DNA of 16,129 bases, from the NCBI GenBank assembly GCA_009774465.1, contig VSNT01000091.1, forward strand, positions 1 through 16,129, in the 5' to 3' direction. Positions 1 to 6,435 of this stretch are shown one piece after another. The first letter of the stretch is position 1. Every line of letters begins with the position of its first letter. This DNA comes from Lachnospiraceae bacterium. Its GTDB lineage: Bacteria > Bacillota_A > Clostridia > Lachnospirales > Lachnospiraceae. The notes under the pieces are model-generated. The model did no database searches, was not told the DNA's origin, and saw only the letters and a program-made list of their open reading frames with translations. The translations under genes were made by a program, and so were the position numbers.

Positions 1-42
1 CATTTATTCTTGTTCTTTACCAAACTACAATTCTAATCATTC

Positions 43-1017
43 TTACTTTGTATCCCTATCTCTCCGCTCCAATTGTTCCTTCGCATTCGCAATAGCCAAC
101 ATCAGCTTCTTTTCTAATACTTCTTTTGGCGGCATCTTAGTCAAATACTGTGCCACGTGAATACTGCCATTATCCAGTTCCATCAATTCTATTGTTTCCT
201 GTGATTTCTCTGCACACAATATCAACGCAATAGGCTCCTCCTCGCCTTCTGCTCTCTCGTATTTTTCAAGCCAGCGAAGATACAATTCAACTTGTCCTTT
301 ATCCTGAGGCTCAAATTCTCCTAATTTTAATTCTATCAGCACCAAACGTCGTAACGTCCGATGAAAGAAAAGTAAATCCATAAAATAGTCTTTACCATCA
401 AGGACAAAATGCTTTTGACGGGCTCAAAATGCAAAGTCCGAACCTATTTCTAAAATAAATTTTTCCAATTGGGCAAGAATGGAATTTTCCAAATCTTTTT
501 CACTATAAGTATCTTTCAATCCAAGAAAGTCTAGCATATACGGATCACGATAAAACATATCCACCGACATTCTCTTTTCTTCGTTCAATTCCGCAATCTC
601 ATTTCTTATCATTTCATCAGGCTTTTTTGAAATTGCTGTGCGCTCATAAAGCATTGACTTTTTACGTTCACGCAATGTACGAACTGACCAATTTTCATTT
701 TTGCACATTGCAGCATAAAAATTTCTTTGAAGCTCGTCTTTGATTGGTAATAGTACAAGAAAGTGCGACCATGTTAATTGTTGTGACAGTGTCACAACTT
801 TCTTATAATCTGGAAATTCCTGGTAAAAATTAATCATCCGAGAAATAGCCGGCTTGTCAAATCCCGATCCATAATCACCAGATAGCCTTTTACTAATTTC
901 AAGAACCACTCGTTTTCCATATTCCGGCTTGTTGACGCCTGTTATTTCTTCTGCTAATCTTTTCCCAATTCCCCAATATAGAGAAACCATAGCATCATTA
1001 ACAACCCGTTTAACATC
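43..1017 (-). pseudogene. YhcG/DUF1016-family PD-(D/E)XK nuclease, disrupted by in-frame TGA
   Basis: Two open segments in the same reading frame, 424-990 and 43-381, are separated by a single TGA at 424-426. Reading through it gives one continuous YhcG-type protein. The N-terminal part (LYWGIGKRL, LTWSHFLVLLPI, FYRDPYMLDFLGL) matches the DUF1016_N helical domain. The C-terminal part (ARQKHFVLDGKDYF, MDLLFFHR, LVLIELKLGEF) matches the PD-(D/E)XK nuclease domain, with the catalytic Asp in MDLLFF and the E-x-K pair in IELK. Homologues usually have an uncharged residue such as Val where the stop falls. The frame can be followed upstream only to 1017, where a TAA closes it; the 20-30 residues expected before VNDAMVSLYW are missing, so the 5' end is clipped too. 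Family members occur beside restriction and other accessory loci, and their exact role is unsettled. The ATG at 990 has no convincing ribosome site. Very likely a decayed gene; a sequencing error at the TGA is the main alternative. Confidence 0.85.
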
Positions 1018-1081
1018 TTAGTTTTACGGTGATAAGGAAGTATTCATAACAACTTATCATCAACGCTGACAAACAGAGTGC

Positions 1082-1129
1082 AAAAGAGGGGAGCAACCAC
1101 TATGGTAAATATGTGGTTCTTCCCCTTTT
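1082..1129 (-). terminator. Probable intrinsic terminator of the 499-residue protein gene
   Basis: Just past the stop codon of the minus-strand gene, the transcript can form an imperfect hairpin. Arms AAAAGGGGAAGAACCAC and GTGGTTGCTCCCCTCTTTT enclose a loop of about 12 nt, and the distal arm ends in four T. The stem has small bulges and the T tract is short, so strength is uncertain. The structure is nearly symmetrical and could work in either direction. Confidence 0.5.
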
Positions 1130-1137
1130 ATCATTGG

Positions 1138-2637
1138 CTATGCTTTTGAAGCAGAAATTTTATTATCATTTCTACAATCAATTAGAAAGATAGCGTCATC
1201 AATCATATCTTCATATCCTGCGTCCTTAATTACCTGTTCAGCATAAACTAGTTCTTCTTCTGAAAAATAAAATATTACAATCAAACTTCCATCTGCACAA
1301 TTTGCCGCTTCATAAATTTTTACCTGTGTAAATACATGGGCTAATCTGGAATTACTTGCTAACTTAAACTCAACAATATTTTGATTAGCTTGTCCCTTTG
1401 AAATAATAAAGTCGGTTTGTCCTCTCCCGTTATTTGATTCTGCATCTACTTTGTAAGTTGTTCCATACCAAACAAAACGGAAAAGCCTTTGCAAATCATT
1501 TTCTTGGGCTATCTGAACTCCTTTTACATATAAATTTTTGTAGCCGTCACAATCCTCAATAATATGCTTAAAAAAATTTATTCGTTGCTTTGCTTCCTCT
1601 CTGGCTGTCAACATTTCATTTCTTTGGTAATTTTTACTTTCAAAAAGAGTAATCATATTTTTTGATGCAACAAACAATTTATTTAATTGTGTATTTAATT
1701 CGTCAAAACATTGTAGGCGTATTTCATCAGTGTCTGTTTCTCTCAATTTTATATAATAATCATAAAGCTCTGGGTGTTCTTTTACCACTTCTTGAAATGC
1801 TTGCTTTTCAACCTTTTCAATAGACTTTTCTTTTATTGGTCGTTTGTTTTTTTGCTGATTTTCTTCATATCTCCTAACAGCTAAACCAATATAATTATTC
1901 ACATAAGCCCGTAATGAAACATTTTCAATTACTGTGCGAATGCGGTCATAACTATTTAAAAAATCCTTTTTATTTATTGCAGGCTCATCTTCTCGCAAAA
2001 TATCATATGGAGTTAAAAGGACATATTCCTTTTTGTTATCTTCATTGTAGATGTATGGCAAAGTAAACTCTTTACTAATAAAACTTTCTGTATCATAGTT
2101 AAAATAAGCCTTATCTACAGGAAATTTTTCAAGAAACTCTTTTTTAATATGTTTTAAAGCAAACGTTTCGGTATATTCACATAAGAACCCTTTTATTAAA
2201 TTCACAGTCAAATCACTGATTTTGTCCTTTCCACTGCCTTCGTATAAAAGCATTACTTTTTCTATATGTGTTGATTTGGATATACTATGCGTATCTATCG
2301 CAAATGCTATATTATCGTATAAAAAATTTGCATATTTTTTCCCTAATGCTAATCCTTTATTCCCATATAACGAATATCCTAACCAGTTATTTGGAACTTC
2401 ACTAAAGTTAAACCACGCGTCAATTTCTTTAGGGGTAAGCCCTTGTGTGGCTTTGGTATACAAAAAATAAAAATAATGAATAATATTGCTATGCAATTCA
2501 GTATATCTCTCATTATCGCTATTAAAAATCAGCATAGGGTCAACAAATAATGGGACATCACATATAAGAGAAATATCAACAGCACCATATGACTTTAATA
2601 TTTCACTACTAACTTGGAATTTTTCTGTAAAAAACAT
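1138..2637 (-). CDS. Uncharacterised 499-residue protein with C-terminal PD-(D/E)XK-like domain
   Basis: I do not recognise a named family. The protein begins MFFTEKFQVSSEILKSYG and is soluble and largely helical, with a strongly charged stretch near residues 255-285. The C-terminal ~110 residues look like a PD-(D/E)XK nuclease fold: WYGTTYKVD, then GRGQTDFIIS with Asp409, then IVEFKLA with Glu423 and Lys425 as the E-x-K pair, followed by a helix with Gln (HVFTQVKIYE). No signal peptide, membrane segment, methyltransferase or helicase motif is present. The ATG is preceded by GGAGGGG at good spacing and by a plausible promoter, and a hairpin follows the stop, so it appears to be a single-gene unit. 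It lies beside a broken YhcG-type nuclease gene and a conjugative-element fragment, a typical setting for defence or accessory genes. Nuclease fold: fairly sure. Defence role: inference only. Confidence 0.85.
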   Translation of the reverse strand: MFFTEKFQVSSEILKSYGAVDISLICDVPLFVDPMLIFNSDNERYTELHSNIIHYFYFLYTKATQGLTPKEIDAWFNFSEVPNNWLGYSLYGNKGLALGKKYANFLYDNIAFAIDTHSISKSTHIEKVMLLYEGSGKDKISDLTVNLIKGFLCEYTETFALKHIKKEFLEKFPVDKAYFNYDTESFISKEFTLPYIYNEDNKKEYVLLTPYDILREDEPAINKKDFLNSYDRIRTVIENVSLRAYVNNYIGLAVRRYEENQQKNKRPIKEKSIEKVEKQAFQEVVKEHPELYDYYIKLRETDTDEIRLQCFDELNTQLNKLFVASKNMITLFESKNYQRNEMLTAREEAKQRINFFKHIIEDCDGYKNLYVKGVQIAQENDLQRLFRFVWYGTTYKVDAESNNGRGQTDFIISKGQANQNIVEFKLASNSRLAHVFTQVKIYEAANCADGSLIVIFYFSEEELVYAEQVIKDAGYEDMIDDAIFLIDCRNDNKISASKA

Positions 2638-2667
2638 TTTGTCCCCTCCGCTTATTAGATTAGTGAT

Positions 2668-2697
2668 ATTATACTATACTTAGATATATCTTGTCGA
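2668..2697 (-). promoter_or_regulatory. Probable sigma-A promoter of the 499-residue protein gene
   Basis: On the minus strand, TCGACA (-35-like) is followed after 18 bp by a perfect TATAAT (-10), about 30 bp before the ATG. The Shine-Dalgarno site GGAGG lies between the -10 and the ATG. The -35 differs from consensus at one position. This supports the gene being transcribed on its own. Confidence 0.6.
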
Positions 2698-2767
2698 TAA
2701 TATAAAAATTTTTGTTACGCAATAGAACGCCATTTTTGAAAGCAAACGTATAAAAAACCTTGCCCCA

Positions 2768-3007
2768 TCACTTCAATGCCCACAAAACCGCATAAATCAA
2801 GGACAAAATACCCTCTACTGCGTAACAATCCCCACAATAAATTGAGGGCGAAAGCAGTCTGCTGATTTTGTCCTCTTGACTGCGCATTAGCAAAGGCAGG
2901 TATTTGATGTTCGCAGTGTAATGCCGCAATACTGCGTCTACCGCTTCCAGCTCTCCGGCAACGGCTTTTTCGATTACCTCAAAAGGTATCAGCTTTTTGT
3001 TCATCAT
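2768..3007 (-). CDS. HTH_16-type helix-turn-helix protein of a conjugative element
   Basis: This 79-residue protein begins MMNKKLIPFEVIEKAVAGELEAVDAVLRHY, the pattern of the small helix-turn-helix proteins (HTH_16) found just downstream of a sigma-like factor in Tn916/Tn1549-like clostridial elements. Its start lies inside the end of the upstream sigma-like gene (29-nt overlap), with GGGAGAG about 8 nt before the ATG, so the two are probably translationally coupled. The N-terminal half fits the family well. After about residue 48 the usual C-terminal pattern (a helix of the type MQERLITKLL) is not evident and is replaced by a hydrophobic tail, ILSLIYAVLWALK. The tail may be divergent or altered by an old rearrangement. 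Its role is presumably regulation of the mobile element; whether it is still functional is unknown. Confidence 0.7.
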   Translation of the reverse strand: MMNKKLIPFEVIEKAVAGELEAVDAVLRHYTANIKYLPLLMRSQEDKISRLLSPSIYCGDCYAVEGILSLIYAVLWALK

Positions 3008-3437
3008 GTTCCAATCTCTCCCATTCTTTCCGCAACTGTTTCATCGCAATATTTCTTCTGTGGTTTATTGTACTTCTGCAACGCCCGTACAGTCTGCCGA
3101 TTGCTTCATCACGATAGCAGACAAAATAATAAAGCAACAAAACTTCCCGCCTTAACTCCGACAATCTTGATAATGCCGTTGCTATCCGTTCATCATCAAC
3201 GATAACTTTCTTTCCCAACACAAGAAATACGGTCAGCTTGTCCTGCTTTTCAAAGTAGCTGTCCATAGCAGACGGTTCAAAATATCGTTCCGACATTAGA
3301 TAGTCAAGGGATATTTCCCGTTCCATTTTCCGCTTCAAATCCCTCCATGCGTTAATGGCTTCATGGCGCAGGACAACCTTGCAGAACGCATGGAAAACAT
3401 ATTCGATATGCTCCATGAACTGTTCAGAATATCTCAC
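2979..3437 (-). CDS. Sigma-70-like factor of a conjugative element (GTG start)
   Basis: The recognisable protein begins (V)RYSEQFMEHIEYVFHAFCKVVLR and runs 152 residues. This matches the small sigma-70-family proteins of clostridial integrative conjugative elements, which usually start M/V-x-YSEQFMEHIEYTF. The C-terminal part, LSRLSELRREVLLLYYF followed by DEAIGRLYGRCRSTINHRR, is a sigma region 4-like helix-turn-helix. The frame stays open upstream to an ATG at 3570-3572, but those 45 extra residues are Cys/Tyr-rich and unlike the family, so I chose the GTG at 3435-3437; GGGAAG lies a little upstream of it. It overlaps the HTH_16 gene. No integrase, relaxase or type IV secretion gene is in the window, so the pair is probably a remnant or the edge of a larger element. 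Confidence 0.75.
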   Translation of the reverse strand: MRYSEQFMEHIEYVFHAFCKVVLRHEAINAWRDLKRKMEREISLDYLMSERYFEPSAMDSYFEKQDKLTVFLVLGKKVIVDDERIATALSRLSELRREVLLLYYFVCYRDEAIGRLYGRCRSTINHRRNIAMKQLRKEWERLEHDEQKADTF

Positions 3438-3529
3438 CCTCTTTCTTCCCAGTAGGGGGCTATTACAACAAATGCCCATACAGCATAAAGCGGCATAGGC
3501 ATTTGGGTAATACGAGTTATCAAGACATA

Positions 3530-3640
3530 CTAAATGATATGTGTGTTCATACTTACAGGCAGAATATCCCATTTCATAAGACAGGATTTTTTTAACAAAT
3601 CAATGACCAGCGGCTTTTTGGGACATGTTTTCAATTTCAT
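3530..3640 (-). CDS. Small 36-codon ORF with strong ribosome site, function unknown
   Basis: A short ORF starts MKLKTCPKKPLVIDLLKK and ends in TAG. I do not recognise it. The argument for translation is the near-perfect Shine-Dalgarno sequence AAAGGAGGT seven bases before the ATG. That site lies in the loop of a perfect 7-bp hairpin (see the regulatory entry), which suggests translational control. The ORF lies between ribU and the sigma-like gene, in the same direction, about 90 bp upstream of the GTG. It could be a real small protein, a leader peptide, or the truncated start of a gene whose remainder was lost when the mobile element decayed. Confidence 0.4.
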   Translation of the reverse strand: MKLKTCPKKPLVIDLLKKSCLMKWDILPVSMNTHII

Positions 3641-3665
3641 GGCGGCTACCTCCTTTAACCGCCAT
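3639..3665 (-). promoter_or_regulatory. Hairpin presenting a Shine-Dalgarno site in its loop
   Basis: On the minus strand ATGGCGG and CCGCCAT form a perfect 7-bp stem around a 13-nt loop that contains AAAGGAGG. The last two bases of the stem are the AT of the start codon of the 36-codon ORF. Such an arrangement could gate translation initiation, though a GC-rich 7-bp match can also arise by chance. Confidence 0.45.
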
Positions 3666-3853
3666 ATCCCTTGCATTAGAGATATTTCTCTCTTCTGAAA
3701 AACGCGGCGGTTTTGATTTCTCAAAAGCCTCCGCATATGAGCGCATGAAAAGGTATCTGCTAGATGACGGCTTCTTCTTTTGCCGTCGTGTGGCAGATAT
3801 TTTCAAATATGTAAAGCATTGCATAAACTAACTCATTGCTATTTAAGATACAT

Positions 3854-4501
3854 TCAAAACATATGCATAATGGATAGTATAAGCAGTACGCAGGTAGTGA
3901 TTATTAACAAGGCTGTCAATACAAGTCCAATATTCAATTTAGCTTTAGACTTTATCTGATTAGTTTCCATTAAATGAGCGTGCCTTAAAGCTGTAATAAC
4001 AGGTTTGTATAAAATCATAGTCATCACTACATTCAAGCCGCCCTTAATCAAGTTAAAAGGCAGAAAAGCCGGAATCAGCAGTTCGACAACCGCTTCTCTT
4101 GGATAGCCCATATAAATAGGCGTGATTAAATAATTCCAAAGCAGCATTACTAAGACCATACACCCCCACCCACAAAACAGCCCGATAACAGCTCCCGATA
4201 ATTTGCGTTTTTTCTTGTAAATAAATGCAGCGGTACACGCAAAGGAGCAGCTTGAAATAACATTCATCAAAAATCCTAAAATACCATTTTCACTGATGGT
4301 AAACATTTCGACCAGAGAAACAATTAAGGCGACGGAAAATGATGTGAACGGACCGAAAATCAATCCGCTAATTGCAATGATAATATCCTTTGGGTCATAT
4401 TTCAAAAAGAGTATAAGCGGAACACGTCCAATTACGGTGGCCACATAAGCAAAAGCGCAAAGCATACCTACTATTGTGAGTTTCTTCGTTTTACTGTTCA
4501 T
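3854..4501 (-). CDS. ribU: Riboflavin ECF transporter substrate-binding (S) component
   Basis: This 215-residue membrane protein is the substrate-binding S component that captures riboflavin; uptake needs a shared ECF module (EcfT plus two ATPases) not encoded here. The family call rests on the S-component layout: a first helix (LTIVGMLCAFAYVATVIGRVP), the loop LKYDPKDIIIAISGLIFGP matching the RibU Asp-Pro-x-Asp region, then further hydrophobic helices near residues 73-95, 102-125 and 144-170. The FMN riboswitch directly upstream strongly supports riboflavin as substrate. A further hydrophobic segment at about 190-213 would be a seventh helix, beyond the usual six. The ATG is preceded by AGGAGGT at 8-nt spacing, overlapping the end of the terminator T tract. 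Expression is expected to fall when FMN is plentiful. Confidence 0.88.
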   Translation of the reverse strand: MNSKTKKLTIVGMLCAFAYVATVIGRVPLILFLKYDPKDIIIAISGLIFGPFTSFSVALIVSLVEMFTISENGILGFLMNVISSCSFACTAAFIYKKKRKLSGAVIGLFCGWGCMVLVMLLWNYLITPIYMGYPREAVVELLIPAFLPFNLIKGGLNVVMTMILYKPVITALRHAHLMETNQIKSKAKLNIGLVLTALLIITTCVLLILSIMHMF

Positions 4502-4514
4502 TGAAAATACCTCC

Positions 4515-4556
4515 TAAAAAAATTAACACCTAAAAGCAATGGAATGCCTTTAGGTG
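4515..4556 (-). terminator. Intrinsic terminator of the FMN riboswitch leader
   Basis: The minus-strand transcript forms a 12-bp stem (CACCTAAAGGCA with TGCTTTTAGGTG, one G-U pair) with a 6-nt loop, followed by TTAATTTTTTT. It lies between the FMN aptamer and the ribU start, the standard position for the expression platform of a transcription-attenuating riboswitch. The ribU Shine-Dalgarno site begins immediately after the T tract. Confidence 0.85.
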
Positions 4557-4651
4557 CTACAATTTTAAGGTGTATCGAAAAATGTCAACAAAGCATTTTA
4601 CAGACAGACAAAAAAGTGCATATTATCGGAATAATTCTGACATATCCAATA

Positions 4652-4762
4652 CACCTTCTTTAATCCAGACTATACTGTCGGTTTTGGATTTTCACCAAAT
4701 CAGCATTTACACACTCGCGGACTTTACCGCCGATCGGGAATTTCACCCTGCCTTGAAGACAT
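4652..4762 (-). promoter_or_regulatory. FMN riboswitch (RFN element)
   Basis: Read on the minus strand, the leader contains the conserved RFN blocks in order: GGCAGGGTGAAATTCCC, GATCGGCGGTAAAGTCC, GCGAGTG, then GATTTGGTGAAAATCC, AAAACCGACAGTATAGTC and TGGATTAAAGAAGG. CTTC near the 5' end and GAAG near the 3' end make the closing P1 stem. Just downstream of the 5' boundary is the first block; downstream of the aptamer lie the intrinsic terminator and ribU. The 3' arm contains AAGGTGTAT, which is perfectly complementary to ATACACCTT further downstream (minus strand of 4567-4575), a candidate antiterminator pairing. The aptamer call is near certain; the alternative pairing is a proposal. Confidence 0.95.
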
Positions 4763-4787
4763 TCATTCTATTCAATTGTCGTTCACT

Positions 4788-4816
4788 ATTATAGATTTAT
4801 TTCCCGTCAATGTCAA
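4788..4816 (-). promoter_or_regulatory. Consensus sigma-A promoter of the FMN riboswitch-ribU unit
   Basis: TTGACA, a 17-bp spacer and TATAAT lie on the minus strand just upstream of the riboswitch. Both hexamers are perfect consensus. Transcription would start near 4781, about 20 nt before the aptamer. A promoter this strong fits a unit controlled mainly by attenuation. The stretch between it and the plus-strand promoter at 4990 (4817-4989) shows no gene or structure I can support. Confidence 0.85.
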
Positions 4817-4989
4817 TAGAAATACTGAATTTTGACTAAATATGAACGCTTTGAAAATATGGATTGCAAAATTTTCTGTTGTGTTAGTTTGGCATTTCCC
4901 AAACTTCCCCGTATGTAAGAAGCAATGAAATCTTTTTGAAGAATTTTTCTCAAAACTCCGTCAAACCGCCCAATCTTCTACGTCACAAA

Positions 4990-5018
4990 TTGATAATTTG
5001 AAAAAATCATGGTATACT
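4990..5018 (+). promoter_or_regulatory. Sigma-A promoter of the AAA_14/DUF4143 ATPase gene
   Basis: TTGATA, a 17-bp spacer and TATACT lie about 45 bp upstream of the ATG on the plus strand. Each hexamer departs from consensus by one base or two. Transcription would begin near 5025, leaving a leader of about 38 nt that holds the inverted repeat at 5032-5047. Confidence 0.7.
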
Positions 5019-5031
5019 ATACAAGAAAGTA

Positions 5032-5047
5032 GCGACGTAACCGTCGC
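5032..5047 (+). repeat. Perfect 6-bp inverted repeat in the ATPase leader
   Basis: GCGACG and CGTCGC are exact inverted copies separated by TAAC, just downstream of the predicted transcription start and 15 bp before the ATG. It could be an operator or a small RNA hairpin limiting translation. It stands out because the surrounding DNA is AT-rich. Confidence 0.55.
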
Positions 5048-5062
5048 AAGTACGAGATTGCT

Positions 5063-6340
5063 ATGATAATTAAACGAGATTTCTATTTAAATCGCATAAT
5101 TCATAATATGTGGAACGGTGAGGTCAAAGTAATCACCGGCATCAGTCGCTGCGGAAAATCGGTACTGCTGTTTGATCTTTTCTATGAGTATCTTCTTTCG
5201 CAGAAAGTTCAGGAAGATCACATCATAAAAATCGAATTGGATCAGAGACGTTACTATAAGTTCAGAAATCCAATCACGCTTTGTGAATATGTGGAGTCCC
5301 ACGTTGCGGAAAAAAAAGATGAGAAATTCTATCTTTTCATTGATGAGGTTCAGCTTACCATAAAAGTTATCGACAAAGAAAACGGTGGGATTGAGATTTC
5401 CATCTATGACATGCTGAATGAACTCAAAGCATATAAGAATCTGGATGTATATGTGACCGGCAGTAACTCGAAAGGACTGTCAAAAGACATTGCTACAGAG
5501 TTCCGTGGTCGTGCTGTCCAAATCCATGTATTCCCACTGTCCTTTGGAGAATTTTACTCCCATACAGGTGGCGATGAACGAAAAGCACTGGATACCTATA
5601 TGCTTTACGGGGGTATGCCTCGCCTGCTGGCATTAACAGATGAAAAGGATAAAAAAGATTATTTGACCTCTCTATACAGCGAATTGTATATAAGGGATAT
5701 TGTAGAGCGTAATGACATTGAGCGTGAGGATATTTTAAATGATATTCTTGATTTCCTTGCTTCACAAATCAGTTCTCTGACCAATCCTGCGAATATCGCC
5801 AATGCACTAACCAGCATAAAAAATGAAAAGGTCAATTCCACACTGGTTTCAAACTATATACAACACATTATCGATTCATTCCTTGTTTCTATGGCGAAAC
5901 GCTATGATTTGAAAGGAAAGACCTACTTTAAATATCCTAACAAATACTACTACACGGACATTGGCCTTCGTAATGCCAGATTAAATTATCGCCAGTATGA
6001 TCCCGGCCACATTATGGAAAACATCATTTACAATGAACTTCTGCGGCGAGGTTATTCCGTTGATGTTGGTGTTGTAACCGACCGTACTGGTGGTGCAAAT
6101 GTGCAAAGAGAAATTGACTTTGTTGTAAATGATGCAGACAAAAAATTCTATATTCAGTCAGCTTTCCAGATAGATACAGAGAAAAAAGAAGCCTCTGAAT
6201 TTGCATCTTTGATCTTGATAAAAGACTTTTTTAAAAAAATCATTGTCCGCATGGATATTCCTCATAACTTCTATGATGATAACGGAATTTTCCATTGTAA
6301 CCTGACAGACCTGCTGCTTGGTCGTGTAGAATTGTTTTAA
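5063..6340 (+). CDS. ATP-binding protein, AAA_14 ATPase with DUF4143 C-terminal domain
   Basis: This 425-residue protein has the usual length and layout of the AAA_14/DUF4143 family. Walker A is GISRCGKS (residues 26-33), Walker B is YLFIDE (Asp94, Glu95), the sensor is VYVTGSNS, and TEFRGR supplies an arginine near the nucleotide. The C-terminal half, from about YSELYIRDIVERNDI, is DUF4143, with the nuclease-fold remnant REIDFVV and YIQSAF, where the usual catalytic E-x-K is absent. The family is widespread in anaerobes, often in many copies per genome, with no established biological role. It is the only plus-strand gene here. The ATG lacks a clear Shine-Dalgarno site (the preceding bases are ACGAGATTGCT), so translation may be weak or leader-controlled. 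The family call is confident; function unknown. Confidence 0.9.
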   Translation: MIIKRDFYLNRIIHNMWNGEVKVITGISRCGKSVLLFDLFYEYLLSQKVQEDHIIKIELDQRRYYKFRNPITLCEYVESHVAEKKDEKFYLFIDEVQLTIKVIDKENGGIEISIYDMLNELKAYKNLDVYVTGSNSKGLSKDIATEFRGRAVQIHVFPLSFGEFYSHTGGDERKALDTYMLYGGMPRLLALTDEKDKKDYLTSLYSELYIRDIVERNDIEREDILNDILDFLASQISSLTNPANIANALTSIKNEKVNSTLVSNYIQHIIDSFLVSMAKRYDLKGKTYFKYPNKYYYTDIGLRNARLNYRQYDPGHIMENIIYNELLRRGYSVDVGVVTDRTGGANVQREIDFVVNDADKKFYIQSAFQIDTEKKEASEFASLILIKDFFKKIIVRMDIPHNFYDDNGIFHCNLTDLLLGRVELF

Positions 6341-6376
6341 TTAATAAGCCAGACAGGTGCCATATTTTGTTGCAAA

Positions 6377-6420
6377 AAAATCCCCGCAGGCCCTGGTTTT
6401 CCAAGACCTGCGAGGATTTT
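6377..6420 (-). terminator. Strong bidirectional intrinsic terminator
   Basis: A 14-bp stem with one imperfect pair (AAAATCCTCGCAGG and CCTGCGGGGATTTT on the minus strand) carries a second inner stem, CTTGG with CCAGG, capped by AAAA. On the minus strand a run of seven T follows, ending the arginine operon after the solute-binding protein gene. Read on the plus strand it also has T residues after the stem and can end the convergent ATPase transcript. Confidence 0.85.
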
Positions 6421-6435
6421 ACTTCTTACTCACTT

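Noticed and set aside
1138..2683. Plus-strand ORFs at 2222-2470 and 2486-2683
   Set aside because: They lie antisense to the 499-residue gene, have no ribosome sites, and show no protein-like motif.
3438..3572. N-terminal extension of the sigma-like protein to the upstream ATG
   Set aside because: The 45 extra residues are Cys/Tyr-rich and unlike the family, whose members start at the YSEQFMEHIEY motif; the GTG start is better.
3600..3824. A 74-codon minus-strand frame upstream of and overlapping the 36-codon ORF
   Set aside because: No ribosome site, no recognisable motif, and it overlaps the hairpin and start of the ORF that does have a strong Shine-Dalgarno site. It could hide a fragment of a mobile-element gene, but I cannot support it.
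4570..4794. Plus-strand 74-codon ORF opposite the ribU leader
   Set aside because: It is the reverse complement of the FMN riboswitch and promoter; the conserved RNA blocks explain the sequence fully.
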